Shown: positions 51,570-63,489, numbered from the stretch's first letter. The stretch: DNA of 64,000 bases from Locusta migratoria (GCA_026315105.1 JAOYRU010002417.1:62001-126000), one strand, 5' to 3'. The notes: a model not told the origin generated them from the letters alone. Made by a program: numbers and translations.

Positions 51570-54500
51570 GTGTGGCCAGGGCGGCCAGTGCGGGTCGGTC
51601 GTGCAGCACCTGATGCTCCCTGACCCATGGTAACTATATACATCCAAAATCATCTGCTTCTTGAAATTATGACTACTTTACCTAAACAAACGGCGAATCA
51701 AGTGGATTACCATATAGAAACAGGAAAAAATATCATTTTGCGGATAAATGAATGTAGTGGCTGTAAGCGTCAAAAGCAGTGAAAACGCAGTATACGCTAG
51801 TCGAACTAATCTATGGTGCTGTGGCCTGAGCAGCAGTGTGGCCAGGGCGGCCAGTGCGGGTCGGTGGTGCAACACCTGATGCTCCCTGGCCCATGGTAAA
51901 TATATACATCCAAAATCATCTGCTCCTTGAAATTATGACTACTTTACCTAAACAAACGGCGAATAAAGTGGATTACCATATAGAAACAAGAAAAAATATC
52001 ATTTTGCGGAAAAATGAATGTAGTGGCTGTGTCAAAAGCAGTGAAAACGCGGTATACGCTAGTCGAACTAATCTGTGGTGCTGTGGCCTGAGCAGCAGTG
52101 TGTCCAGGGCGTCCAGTGCGGGTCGGTGGTGCAGCACCTGATGCTCCCTGGCCCATGGTAACTATATACATCCAAAATCATCTGCTCCTTGAAATTATGG
52201 CTACTTTACCTAAACAAACGGCAAATAAAGTGGATTACCATATAGAAACAGGAAAAAATATCATTTTGCGAATAAATGAATGTAGTGGCTGTAAGTGTCA
52301 AAAGCAGTGAAAACGCGATATACGCTAGTCGAACTAATGTGGTGCTGTGGCCTGCGCAGCAGTGCGGCCAGGGCGGCCAGTGTGGGTCGGTGGTGCAGCA
52401 CCTGATGCTCCCTGGCCCATGGAACCTATATACATCCAAAATCATCTGCTCCTTGAAATTATGACTACTTTACCTAAACAAACGGCGAATAAAGTGGATT
52501 ACCATATAGAAACAGGAAATAATATCATTTTGCGGAAAAATGAATGTAGTGGCTGTAAGTGTCAAAAGCAGTGAAAACGCGATATACGCTAGTCGAACTA
52601 ATCTGTGGTGCTGTGGCCTGAGCAGCAGTGTGGCCAGGGCGGCCAGTGCGGGTCGGTCGTGCAGCACCTGATGCTCCCTGGCCCATGGTAACTGTATACA
52701 TCCAAAATCATCTGCTCCTTGAAATTATGACTACTTTACCTAAACAAACGGCGAATAAAGTGGATTACCATATAGAAACAGGAAAAAATATCATTTTGCG
52801 GAAAAATAAATGTAGTTGCTGTAAGTGTCAAAAGCAGTGAAAACGCGATATACGCTAGTCGAACTAATCTGTGGTGCTGTGGCCTGAACACCAGTGTGGC
52901 CAGGGCGGCCAGTGCGGGTCGGTGGTTCAGCACCTGATGCTCCCTGGCCTATGGTAACTATACACATCCAAAATCATCTGCTCCTTGAAATTATGACTAC
53001 TTTACCTAAACAAACGGCGAATAAAGTGGATTACCATATAGAAACAGGAAAAAATATCATTTTGCGGATAAATGAATGTAGTGGCTGTTAGTGTCAAAAG
53101 CAGTGAAAACGCGATATACGCTAGTCGAACTAATCTGTGGTGCTGTGGCCTGAGCAGCAGTGTGGCCAGGACGGCCAGTGCGGGTCGGTGGTGAAGCACT
53201 TGATGCTCCCTTGCCCATGGTAACTATATACATCCAAAATCATCTGCTCCTTGAAATTATGACTACTTTACCTAAACAAACGGCGAATAAAAAGGATTAC
53301 CATATAGAAACAGGAAAAATTATCATTTTGCGGAAAAATGAATGTAGTGGCTGTAAGTGGCAAAAGCAGTGAAAACGCAATATACGCTGGTCGAACTAAT
53401 CTGTGGTGCTGTGGCCTGAGCAGCAGTGTGGCCAGGGCGGCCAGTGCGGGTCGGTCGTGCAGCACCTGATGCTCCCTGGCCCATGGTAACTATATACATC
53501 CAAAATCATCTGCTCCTTGAAATTATGACTACTTTACCTAAACAAACGGCGAATAAAGTGGATTACCATATAGAAACAGGAAAAAATATCATTTTGCGGA
53601 TCAATGAATGTAGTGGCTGTAAGTTTCAAAAGCAGTGTAAACGCGATATACGCTAGTCGAACTAATCTGTGGTGCTGTGGCCTGAGCAGCAGCATGGCCA
53701 GGGCGGCCAGTGCGGGTCGCTGGTGCAGCACCTGATGCTCCCTGACCCATGGTAACTATATACATCCAAAATCATCTGCTCCTTGAAATTATGACTACTT
53801 TACCTAAACAAACGGCGAATAAAGTGGATTACCATATAGAAACAGGAAAAAATATCATTTTGCGGATAAATGAATGTAGTGGCTGTAAGCGTCAAAAGCA
53901 GTGAAAACGCAGTATACGCTAGTCGAACTAATCTGTGGTGCTGTGGCCTGAGCAGCAGTGTGGCCAGGGCGGCCAGTGCGGGTCGGTGGTGCAACACCTG
54001 ATGCTCCCTGGCCCATGGTAAATATATACATCCAAAATCATCTGCTCCTTGAAATTATGACTACTTTACCTAAACAAACGGCGAATAAAGTGGATTACCA
54101 TATAGAAACAAGAAAAAATATCATTTTGCGGAAAAATGAATGTAGTGGCTGTGTCAAAAGCAGTGAAAACGCGGTATACGCTAGTCGAACTAATCTGTGG
54201 TGCTGTGGCCTGATCAGCAGTGTGGCCAGGGCGGCCAGTGCGGGTCGGTGGTGCAGCACCTGATGCTCCCTGGCCCATGGTAACTATATACATCCAAATT
54301 CATCTGCTCCTTGAAATTATGGCTACTTTACCTAAACAAACGGCAAATAAAGTGGATTACCATATAGAAACAGGAAAAAATATCATTTTGCGAATAAATG
54401 AATGTAGTGGCTGTAAGTGTCAAAAGCAGTGAAAACGCGATATACGCTAGTCGAACTAATGTGGTGCTGTGGCCTGCGCAGCAGTGCGGCCAGGGCGGCC

Positions 54501-54749
54501 AGTGTGGGTCGGTGGTGCAGCACCTGATGCTCCCTGGCCCATGGTACCTATATACATCCAAAATCATCTGCTCCTTGAAATTATGACTACTTTACCTAAA
54601 CAAACGGCGAATAAAGTGGATTACCATATAGAAACAGGAAATAATATCATTTTGCGGAAAAATGAATGTAGTGGCTGTAAGTGTCAAAAGCAGAGAAAAT
54701 GCGATATACGCTAGTCGAACTAATCTGTGGTGCTGTGGCCTGAGCAGCA
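51570..54749 (+). repeat. Tandem-like pair of four-monomer segments (offset 2,122 bp)
   Basis: 51,570-52,627 matches 53,692-54,749. Shared marks are GTAAGCGTC with GCAGTATAC, GTGCAACACC, GGTAAATATATAC, ATTATGGCTAC with GGCAAATAAAG, TTGCGAATAAATG, the 2-bp-shortened GAACTAATGTGGTGCTG, GCGCAGCAGTGCGG, ACCTATATAC and GGAAATAATATC. The interval between the copies (52,628-53,691) is made of other zone 5 monomers. Confidence 0.83.
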
Positions 54750-57669
54750 GTGTGGCCAGGGCGGCCAGTGCGGGTCGGTGGTGCAGCACCTGATGCTCCC
54801 TGGCCCATGGTAACTATATACATCCAAAATCATCTGCTCCTTGAAATTATGACTACTTTACCTAAACAAACGGCGAATAAAGTGGATTACCATATAGAAA
54901 CAGGAAAAAATATCATTTTGCGGAAAAAAAATGTAGTGGCTGTAAGTGTCAAAAGCAGTGAAAACGCGATATACGCTAGTCGAACTAATCTGTGGTGCTG
55001 TGGCCTGAGCAGCAGTGTGGCCAGGGCGGCCAGTGCGGGTCGGTGGTGCAGCACCTGATGCTCCCTGGCCCATGGTAACTATATACATCCAAAATCATCT
55101 GCTCCTTGAAATTATGACTACTTTACCTAAACAAACGGCGAATAAAGTGGATTACCATATAGAAACAGGAAAAAATATCATTTTGCGGAAAAATGAATGT
55201 AGTGGCTGTAAGTGTCAAAAGCAGTGAAAACGCAATATCCGCTAGTCGAACTAATCTGTGGTGCTGTGGCCTGAGCAGCAGTGTGGCCAGGGCGGCCACT
55301 GTGGGTCGGTGGTGCAGCACCTGATGCTCCCTGGCCCATGGTAACTATATACATCCAAAATCATCTGCTCCTTGAAATTATGACTATTTTACCTAAACAA
55401 ACGGCGAATAAAGTGGATTACCATATAGAAACAGGAAAAAATATCATTTTGCGGAAAAATAAATGTAGTGGCTATGTCAAAAGCAGTGAAAACGCGATAT
55501 ACGCTAGTCGAACTAATCTGTGGTGCTGTGGCCTGAGCAGCAGTGTGGCCAGGGCGGCCAGTGCGGGTCGGTGGTGCAGCACCTGATGCTCCCTGGCCCA
55601 TGGTAACTATATACATCCAAAATCATCTGCTCCTTGAAATTATGACTACTTTACCTAAACAAACGGCGAATAAAGTGGATTACCATATAGAAACAGGAAA
55701 AAATATCATTTTGCGGAAAAATGAATGTAGTAGCTGTAAGTGTCAAAAGCAGTGAAAACGCGACATACGCTAGTCGAACTAATCTGTGGTGCTGTGGCCT
55801 GAGCAGCAGTGTGGCCAGGGCGGCCAGTGCGGGTCGGTGGTGCAGCACCTGATGCTCCCTGGCCCATGGTAACTATATACATCCAAAATCATCTGCTCCT
55901 TGAAATTATGACTACTTTACCTAAACAAACGGCGAATGAAGTGGATTACCATATAGAAACAGGAAAAAATATCATTTTTCGGAAAAATGAATGTAGTAGC
56001 TGTAAGTGTGAAAAGCAGTGAAAACGCGATATACGCTAGTCGAACTAATCTGTGGTGCTGTGGCCTGAGCAGCAGTGTGGCCAGGGCGGCCAGTGCGGGT
56101 CGGTGGTGCAGCACCTGATGCTCCCTGGCCCATGGTAACTATATACATCCAAAATCATCTGCTCCTTGAAATTATGACTACTTTACCTAAACAAACGGCG
56201 AATAAAGTGGATTACCATATAGAAACAGGAAAAAATATCATTTTGCGGAAAAATAAATGTAGTGGCTGTAAGTGTCAAAAGCAGTGAAAACGCGATATAC
56301 GCTAGTCGAACTAATCTGTGGTGCTGTGGCCTGAGCAGCAGTGTGGCCAGGGCGGCCAGTGCGGGTCGGTGGTGCAGCACCTGATGCTCCCTGGCCCATG
56401 GTAACTATATACATCCAAAATCATCTGCTCCTTGAAATTATGACTACTTTACCTAAACAAACGGCGAATAAAGTGGATTACCATATAGAAACAGGAAAAA
56501 ATATCATTTTGCGGAAAAATAAATGTAGTGGCTGTGTAAAAAGCAGTGAAAACGCGATATACGCTAGTCGAACTAATCTGTGGTGCTGTGGCCTGAGCAG
56601 CAGTGTGGCCAGGGCGGCCAGTGCGGGTCGGTGGTGCAGCACCTGATGCTCCCTGGCCCTTGGTAACTATATACATCCAAAATCATCTGCTCCTTGAAAT
56701 TATGACTACTTTACCTAAACAAACGGCGAATAAAGTGGATTACCATATAGAAACAGGAAAAAATATCATTTTGCGGATCAATGAATGTAGTGGCTGTAAG
56801 TGTCAAAAGCAGTGAAAACGCGATATACGCTAGTCGAACTAATCTGTGGTGCTGTGGCCTGAGCAGCAGTGTGGCCAGGGCGGCCAGTGCGGGTCGGTGG
56901 TGCAGCACCGGATGCTCCCTGGCCCATGGTAACTATATACATCCAAAATCATCTGCTCCTTGAAATTATGACTACTTTACCTAAACAAACGGCGAATAAA
57001 GTGGATTACCATATAGAAACAGGAAAAAATATCATTTTGCGGAAAAATGAATGTAGTAGCTGTAAGTGTCAAAAGCAGTGAAAACGCGACATACGCTAGT
57101 CGAACTAATCTGTGGTGCTGTGGCCTGAGCAGCAGTGTGGCCAGGGCGGCCAGTGCGGGTCGGTGGTGCAGCACCTGATGCTCCCTGGCCCATGGTAACT
57201 ATATACATCCAAAATCATCTGCTCCTTGAAATTATGACTACTTTACCTAAACAAACGGCGAATAAAGTGGATTACCATATAGAAACAGGAAAAAATATCA
57301 TTTTGCGGAAAAATGAATGTAGTAGCTGTAAGTGTGAAAAGCAGTGAAAACGCGATATACGCTAGTCGAACTAATCTGTGGTGCTGTGGCCTGAGCAGCA
57401 GTGTGGCCAGGGCGGCCAGTGCGGGTCGGTGGTGCAGCACCTGATGCTCCCTGGCCCATGGTAACTATATACATCCAAAATCATCTGCTCCTTGAAATTA
57501 TGACTACTTTACCTAAACAAACGGCGAATAAAGTGGATTACCATATAGAAACAGGAAAAAATATCATTTTGCGGAAAAATAAATGTAGTGGCTGTAAGTG
57601 TCAAAAGCAGTGAAAACGCGATATACGCTAGTCGAACTAATCTGTGGTGCTGTGGCCTGAGCAGCAGTG

Positions 57670-57684
57670 TGGCCAGGGCGGCCA
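57670..57684. repeat. Inverted repeat TGGCC-AGGGC-GGCCA in the GC core (representative copy)
   Basis: The 5-base arms TGGCC (57,670-57,674) and GGCCA (57,680-57,684) are exact reverse complements across a 5-base spacer, and GGCCAG is also directly repeated (57,671 and 57,680). The structure recurs in nearly every monomer. Frequent variants change only the spacer (CATGGC, CACGGC, CAAGGC) or the right arm (TCGGCCACTTTGGG). A short cruciform or protein site is possible, but function is not shown. Confidence 0.8.
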
Positions 57685-57696
57685 GTGCGGGTCGGT

Positions 57697-57707
57697 GGTG
57701 CAGCACC
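57697..57707. repeat. GGTGC-A-GCACC palindrome in the GC core (representative copy)
   Basis: An 11-base perfect dyad around a single central A. It is kept in most monomers. The main departures are GTCGTGC and GGCCTTGC or GGCCGTGC types, which break the left arm while keeping GCAGCACC. A one-base loop makes a DNA hairpin unlikely, so a dimeric protein-binding site would be the more natural reading. That is inference only. Confidence 0.7.
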
Positions 57708-57721
57708 TGATGCTCCCTGGC

Positions 57722-57727
57722 CCATGG
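57722..57727. other. CCATGG (NcoI) site at the core/body border (representative copy)
   Basis: CCATGG marks the sharp switch from the GC-rich core to the AT-rich body and is present in the large majority of monomers, so NcoI would be expected to give a 262/266-bp ladder. It is lost by CCTTGG in nine monomers (starts 56,603; 59,521; 60,585; 60,847; 61,112; 61,374; 62,168; 62,434; 62,962), by a 10-bp deletion in two (45,522 and 47,355), and by scattered single changes. Confidence 0.85.
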
Positions 57728-57792
57728 TAACTATATACATCCAAAATCATCTGCTCCTTGAAATTATGACTACTTTACCTAAACAAACGGCG

Positions 57793-57798
57793 AATAAA
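57793..57798 (+). other. AATAAA hexamer in the AT body (representative copy)
   Basis: The canonical polyadenylation hexamer sits in GGCGAATAAAGTGG and recurs in most monomers; copies reading AATGAAG, AATCAAG, AATTAAG or AATATAG lose it. A plus-strand transcript of the array would therefore meet a potential signal about every 262-266 bases. In DNA this AT-rich the hexamer may be coincidental, and no transcript evidence is available. Confidence 0.5.
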
Positions 57799-57823
57799 GT
57801 GGATTACCATATAGAAACAGGAA

Positions 57824-57836
57824 AAAATATCATTTT
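57824..57836. repeat. AAAAT-ATC-ATTTT dyad and A-tract (representative copy)
   Basis: The arms AAAAT and ATTTT flank ATC, directly after a GGAAAAAA run and just before GCGGAAAAATG. Closely spaced A-tracts of this kind often curve DNA. Type variants include AAAATATATCATCTTG (type h), AAAAATATAATTTTG (zone 1) and AAAAAGTATC (type d). The A-run also varies by one base in a few copies, producing 261-bp monomers. Confidence 0.7.
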
Positions 57837-57859
57837 GCGGAAAAATGAATGTAGTGGCT

Positions 57860-57865
57860 GTAAGT
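57860..57865 (+). other. GTAAGT created by the 4-bp insertion (representative copy)
   Basis: In long monomers the insertion creates GTAAGT, identical to the core of a strong eukaryotic 5-prime splice site. Preceding bases are GGCT, so the exon side is a poor match. Some long monomers lose it: GTAAGC (monomers 46,827, 51,570, 53,692), GTTAGT (50,776, 52,894) and GTTAAG (50,510). It lies about 62 bases downstream of AATAAA. There is no evidence of splicing. Confidence 0.45.
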
Positions 57866-60318
57866 GTCAAAAGCAGTGAAAACGCAATATCCGCTAGTCG
57901 AACTAATCTGTGGTGCTGTGGCCTGAGCAGCAGTGTGGCCAGGGCGGCCACTGTGGGTCGGTGGTGCAGCACCTGATGCTCCCTGGCCCATGGTAACTAT
58001 ATACATCCAAAATCATCTGCTCCTTGAAATTATGACTATTTTACCTAAACAAACGGCGAATAAAGTGGATTACCATATAGAAACAGGAAAAAATATCATT
58101 TTGCGGAAAAATAAATGTAGTGGCTATGTCAAAAGCAGTGAAAACGCGATATACGCTAGTCGAACTAATCTGTGGTGCTGTGGCCTGAGCAGCAGTGTGG
58201 CCAGGGCGGCCAGTGCGGGTCGGTGGTGCAGCACCTGATGCTCCCTGGCCCATGGTAACTATATACATCCAAAATCATCTGCTCCTTGAAATTATGACTA
58301 CTTTACCTAAACAAACGGCGAATAAAGTGGATTACCATATAGAAACAGGAAAAAATATCATTTTGCGGAAAAATGAATGTAGTAGCTGTAAGTGTCAAAA
58401 GCAGTGAAAACGCGACATACGCTAGTCGAACTAATCTGTGGTGCTGTGGCCTGAGCAGCAGTGTGGCCAGGGCGGCCAGTGCGGGTCGGTGGTGCAGCAC
58501 CTGATGCTCCCTGGCCCATGGTAACTATATACATCCAAAATCATCTGCTCCTTGAAATTATGACTACTTTACCTAAACAAACGGCGAATAAAGTGGATTA
58601 CCATATAGAAACAGGAAAAAATATCATTTTGCGGAAAAATGAATGTAGTAGCTGTAAGTGTGAAAAGCAGTGAAAACGCGATATACGCTAGTCGAACTAA
58701 TCTGTGGTGCTGTGGCCTGAGCAGCAGTGTGGCCAGGGCGGCCAGTGCGGGTCGGTGGTGCAGCACCTGATGCTCCCTGGCCCATGGTAACTATATACAT
58801 CCAAAATCATCTGCTCCTTGAAATTATGACTACTTTACCTAAACAAACGGCGAATAAAGTGGATTACCATATAGAAACACGAAAAAATATCATTTTGCGG
58901 AAAAATGAATGTAGTAGCTGTAAGTGTCAAAAGCAGTGAAAACGCGATATACGCTAGTCGAACTAATCTGTGGTGCTGTGGCCTGAGCAGCAGTGTGGCC
59001 AGGGCGGCCAGTGCGGGTCGGTGGTGCAGCACCTGATGCTCCCTGGCCCATGGTAACTATATACATCCAAAATCATCTGCTCCTTGAAATTATGACTACT
59101 TTACCTAAACAAACGGCGAATAAAGTGGATTACCATATAGAAACAGGAAAAAATATCATTTTGCGGAAAAATAAATGTAGTGGCTGTAAGTGTCAAAAGC
59201 AGTGAAAACGCGATATACGCTAGTCGAACTAATCTGTGGTGCTGTGGCCTGAGCAGCAGTGTGGCCAGGGCGGCCAGTGCGGGTCGGTGGTGCAGCACCT
59301 GATGCTCCCTGGCCCATGGTAACTATATACATCCAAAATCATCTGCTCCTTGAAATTATGACTACCTTACCTAAACAAACGGCGAATAAAGTGGATTACC
59401 ATATAGAAACAGGAAAAAATATCATTTTGCGGAAAAATAAATGTAGTGGCTGTGTAAAAAGCAGTGAAAACGCGATATACGCTAGTCGAACTAATCTGTG
59501 GTGCTGTGGCCTGAGCAGCAGTGTGGCCAGGGCGGCCAGTGCGGGTCGGTGGTGCAGCACCTGATGCTCCCTGGCCCTTGGTAACTATATACATCCAAAA
59601 TCATCTGCTCCTTGAAATTATGACTACTTTACCTAAACAAACGGCGAATAAAGTGGATTACCATATAGAAACAGGAAAAAATATCATTTTGCGGAAAAAT
59701 GAATGTAGTAGCTGTAAGTGTCAAAAGCAGTGAAAACGCGACATACGCTAGTCGAACTAATCTGTGGTGCTGTGGCCTGAGCAGCAGTGTGGCCAGGGCG
59801 GCCAGTGCGGGTCGGTGGTGCAGCACCTGATGCTCCCTGGCCCATGGTAACTATATACATCCAAAATCATCTGCTCCTTGAAATTATGACTACTTTACCT
59901 AAACAAACGGCGAATAAAGTGGATTACCATATAGAAACAGGAAAAAATATCATTTTGCGGAAAAATGAATGTAGTAGCTGTAAGTGTGAAAAGCAGTGAA
60001 AACGCGATATACGCTAGTCGAACTAATCTGTGGTGCTGTGGCCTGAGCAGCAGTGTGGCCAGGGCGGCCAGTGCGGGTCGGTGGTGCAGCACCTGATGCT
60101 CCCTGGCCCATGGTAACTATATACATCCAAAATCATCTGCTCCTTGAAATTATGACTACTTTACCTAAACAAACGGCGAATAAAGTGGATTACCATATAG
60201 AAACAGGAAAAAATATCATTTTGCGGAAAAATAAATGTAGTGGCTGTAAGTGTCAAAAGCAGTGAAAACGCGATATACGCTAGTCGAACTAATCTGTGGT
60301 GCTGTGGCCTGAGCAGCA

Positions 60319-61373
60319 GTGTGGCCAAGGCGGCCAGTGCGGGTCGGTGGTGCAGCACCTGATGCTCCCTGGCCCATGGTAACTATATACATCAAAAATC
60401 ATCTGCTCCTTGAAATTATGACTACTTTACCTAAACAAACGGCGAATAAAGTGGATTACCATATAGAAACAGGAAAAAATATCATTTTGCGGATCAATGA
60501 ATGTAGTGGCTGTAAGTGTCAAAAGCAGTGAAAACGCGATATACGCTAGTCGAACTAATCTGTGGTGCTGTGGCCTGAGCAGCAGTGTGGCCAGGGCGGC
60601 CAGTGCGGGTCGGTGGTGCAGCACCTGATGCTCCCTGGCCCTTGGTAACTATATACATCCAAAATCATCTGCTCCTTGAAATTATGACTACTTTACCTAA
60701 ACAAACGGCGAATAAAGTGGATTACCATATAGAAACAGGAAAAAATATCATTTTGCGGAAAAATAAATGTAGTGGCTGTGTAAAAAGCAGTGAAAACGCG
60801 ATATACGCTAGTCGAACTAATCTGTGGTGCTGTGGCCTGAGCAGCAGTAGGCCAGGGCGGCCAGTGCGGGTCGGTGGTGCAGCACCTGATGCTCCCTGGC
60901 CCTTGGTAACTATATACATCCAAAATCATCTGCTCCTTGAAATTATGACTACTTTACCTAAACAAACGGCGAATAAAGTGGATTACCATATAGAAACAGG
61001 AAAAAATATCATTTTGCGGATCAATGAATGTAGTGGCTGTAAGTGTCAAAAGCAGTGAAAACGCGATATACGCTAGTCGAACTAATCTGTGGTGCTGTGG
61101 CCTGAGCAGCAGTGTGGCCAGGGCGGCCAGTGCGGGTCGGTGGTGCAGCACCTGATGCTCCCTGGCCCTTGGTAACTATATACATCCAAAATCATCTGCT
61201 CCTTGAAATTATGACTACTTTACCTAAACAAACGGCGAATAAAGTGGATTACCATATAGAAACAGGAAAAAATATCATTTTGCGGAAAAATAAATGTAGT
61301 GGCTGTGTCAAAAGCAGTGAAAACGCGATATACGCTAGTCGAACTAATCTGTGGTGCTGTGGCCTGAGCAGCA
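60319..61373 (+). repeat. Two-monomer units (about 528 bp), first run
   Basis: Long (60,319; GCGGATCAATG) plus short (60,585; AAATAAATG with GTGTAAAAAGC) is followed by long (60,847; GCGGATCAATG) plus short (61,112). The second unit begins GTAGGCC, where GTGTGGCC has lost one base, so the offset is 527-528 bp. The CCCTTGG variant of CCATGG runs through most of these monomers. Confidence 0.83.
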
Positions 61374-62433
61374 GTGTGGCCAGGGCGGCCAGTGCGGGTC
61401 GGTGGTGCAGCACCTGATGCTCCCTGGCCCTTGGTAACTATATACATCCAAAATCATCTGCTCCTTGAAATTATGACTACTTTACCTAAACAAACGGCGA
61501 ATAAAGTGGATTACCATATAGAAACAGGAAAAAATATCATTTTGCGGAAAAAATAATGTAGTGGCTGTAAGTGTCAAAAGCAGTGAAAACGCAATATACG
61601 CTAGTCGAACTAATCTGTGGTGCTGTGGCCTGAGCAGCAGTGTGGCCACGGCGGCCACTGTGGGTCGGTGGTGCAGCACCTGATGCTCCCTGGCCCATGG
61701 TAACTATATACATCCAAAATCATATGCTCCTTGAAATTATGACTACTTTACCTAAACAAACGGCGAATAAATTGGATTACCATATAGAAACAAAAAAAAA
61801 TATCATTTTGCGGAAAAATGAATGTAGTAGCTGTAAGTGTCAAAAGCAGTGAAAACGCGATGTACGCTAGGCGAACTAATCTGTGGTGCTGTGGCCTGAG
61901 CAGCAGTGTGGCCAGGGCGGCCACTGTGGTTCGGTGGTGCAGCACCTGATGCTCCCTGGCCCATGGTAACTATATACATCCAAAATCATCTGCTCCTTGA
62001 AATTATGACTATTTTACCTAAACAAACGGCGAATAAAGTGGATTACCATATAGAAACAGGAAAAAATATCATTTTGCGGAAAAATAAATTTAGTGGCTGT
62101 GTCAAAAGCAGTGAAAACGCGATATACGCTAGTCGAACTAATCTGTGGTGCTGTGGCCTGAGCAGCAGTGTGGCCAGGGCGGCCAGTGCGGGTCGGTGGT
62201 GCAGCACCTGATGCTCCCTGGCCCTTGGTAACTATATACATCCAAAATCATCTGCTCCTTGAAATTATGACTACTTTACCTAAACAAACGGCAAATAAAG
62301 TGGATTACCATATAGAAACAGGAAAAAATATCATTTTGCGGATAAATGAATGTAGTGGCTGTAAGCGTCAAAAGCAGTGAAAACGCGATATACGCTAGTC
62401 GAAATAATCTGTGGTGCTGTGGCCTGAGCAGCA

Positions 62434-63489
62434 GTGTGGCCAGGGCGGCCAGTGCGGGTCGGTGGTGCAGCACCTGATGCTCCCTGGCCCTTGGTAACTA
62501 TATACATCCAAAATCATCTGCTCCTTGAAATTATGACTGCTTTACCTAAACAAACGGCGAATAAAGTGGATTACCATATAGAAACAGGAAAAAATATCAT
62601 TTTGCGGAAAAATGAATGTAGTGGCTGTAAGTGTCAAAAGCAGTGAAAACGCAATATACGCTAGTCGAATTAATCTGTGGTGCTGTGGCCTGAGCAGCAG
62701 TGTGGCCAGGGCGGCCACTGTGGGTCGGTGGTGCAGCACCTGATGCTCCCTGGCCCATGGTAACTATATACATCCAAAATCATCTGCTCCTTGAAATTAT
62801 GACAATTTTACCTAAACAAACGGCGAATAAAGTGGATTACCATATAGAAACAGAAAAAAATATCATTTTGCGGAAAAATAAATGTAGTGGCTGTGTCAAA
62901 AGCAGTGAAAACGCGATATACGCTAGTCGAACTAATCTGTGGTGCTGTGGCCTGAGCAGCAGTGTGGCCAGGGCGGCCAGTGCGGGTCGGTGGTGCAGCA
63001 CCTGATGCTCCCTGGCCCTTGGTAACTATATACATCCAAAATCATCTGCTCCTTGAAATTATGACTACTTTACCTAAACAAACGGCGAATAAAGTGGATT
63101 ACCATATAGAAACAGGAAAAAATATCATTTTGCGGAAAAATGAATGTAGTGGCTGTAAGTGTCAAAAGCAGTGAAAACGCAATATACGCTAGTCGAACTA
63201 ATCTGTGGTGCTGTGGCCTGAGCAGCAGTGTGGCCAGGGCGGCCACTGTGGGTCGGTGGTGCAGCACCTGATGCTCCCTGGCCCATGGTAACTATATACA
63301 TCCAAAATCATCTGCTCCTCGTAATTATGACTATTTTACCTAAACAAACGGCGAATAAAGTGGATTACCATATAGAAACAGGAAAAAATATCATTTTGCG
63401 GAAAAATAAATGTAGTGGCTGTGTCAAAAGCAGTGAAAACGCGATATACGCTAGTCGAACTAATCTGTGGTGCTGTGGCCTGAGCAGCA
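62434..63489 (+). repeat. Two-monomer units (528 bp), second run
   Basis: Long (62,434, 62,962) and short (62,700, 63,228) monomers alternate at an exact 528-bp offset. Long ones carry GCCCTTGG and GCAATATACG. Short ones carry CCACTGTGGG in the core and ATTTTACC with AAATAAATG in the body. Small differences include GAATTAATC (about 62,668), GAAACAGAAAAAAAT (about 62,848) and CTCCTCGTAATTATG (about 63,315). Confidence 0.85.

Larger units (their letters stand above)
45205..54749 (+). repeat. Zone 5: rearranged, indel-rich region with CACTGTGGG and GTGCAACACC marks
   Basis: Thirty-six monomers, 22 long form, with the highest density of small indels in the window. Starts: 45260, 45522, 45774, 46036, 46299, 46565, 46827, 47093, 47355, 47607, 47869, 48132, 48398, 48664, 48926, 49192, 49454, 49715, 49978, 50244, 50510, 50776, 51042, 51308, 51570, 51836, 52098, 52362, 52628, 52894, 53160, 53426, 53692, 53958, 54220, 54484. 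Small changes include loss of AG in GCGGCCGTGCGGG (about 49,470) and an added A in CCTGAAGCAGCAG (about 49,970). Monomer 48,926 reappears at 53,426 (both with GTAAGTTTC and GTGTAAACG). Confidence 0.85.
57667..57932 (+). repeat. Representative 266-bp satellite monomer (long form)
   Basis: A long-form copy with GCTGTAAGTGTC at 57,857-57,868. Relative to the 262-bp form it gains four bases, which can be aligned equally as GTAA, TAAG or AAGT. The rest follows the common sequence except AATATCCGC near 57,886-57,893, where most copies read GATATACGC. A 262 plus a 266 makes 528 bp, a multiple of three, but stop codons in each monomer (for example TGA in CACCTGATGC and CCTTGAAATT) close the frames. 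Confidence 0.95.
55543..60318 (+). repeat. Five-monomer higher-order units of 1,326 bp (three full, one partial)
   Basis: Units begin at 55,543, 56,869, 58,195 and 59,521, exactly 1,326 bp apart (four long plus one short). Each opens with the pair GTAGTAGCTGTAAG with GCGACATACG, then GTAGTAGCTGTAAG with GTGTGAAAAGC. Later positions vary. Unit 2 ends with AATATCCGC, then CCACTGTGGG with GGCTATGTC, the same pair found just before unit 1 (55,015 and 55,281). This gives a 2,652-bp, ten-monomer match between 55,015-56,340 and 57,667-58,992. The tails of units 1 and 3 are alike at 2,918 bp offset. Confidence 0.88.

Noticed and set aside
57667..57932. CENP-B box (TTCG four bases, A, two bases, CGGG)
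   Set aside because: CGGG occurs in the core (GTGCGGGTCGG), but the TTCG and the A at the required spacing are absent in the common sequence, and I saw no variant that restores them.
57894..57941. Possible RNA polymerase III internal promoter on the minus strand (AGTTCGACTAG as a B box, TGGCCACACTG as an A box), suggesting a tRNA-derived origin
   Set aside because: The B-box match is partial and lacks the final CC. The A-box candidate lacks the conserved A and is only 26 bases from the B box, and no cloverleaf can be formed. TTTT runs (minus strand) follow almost at once. It is worth a covariance-model search, but not a call.
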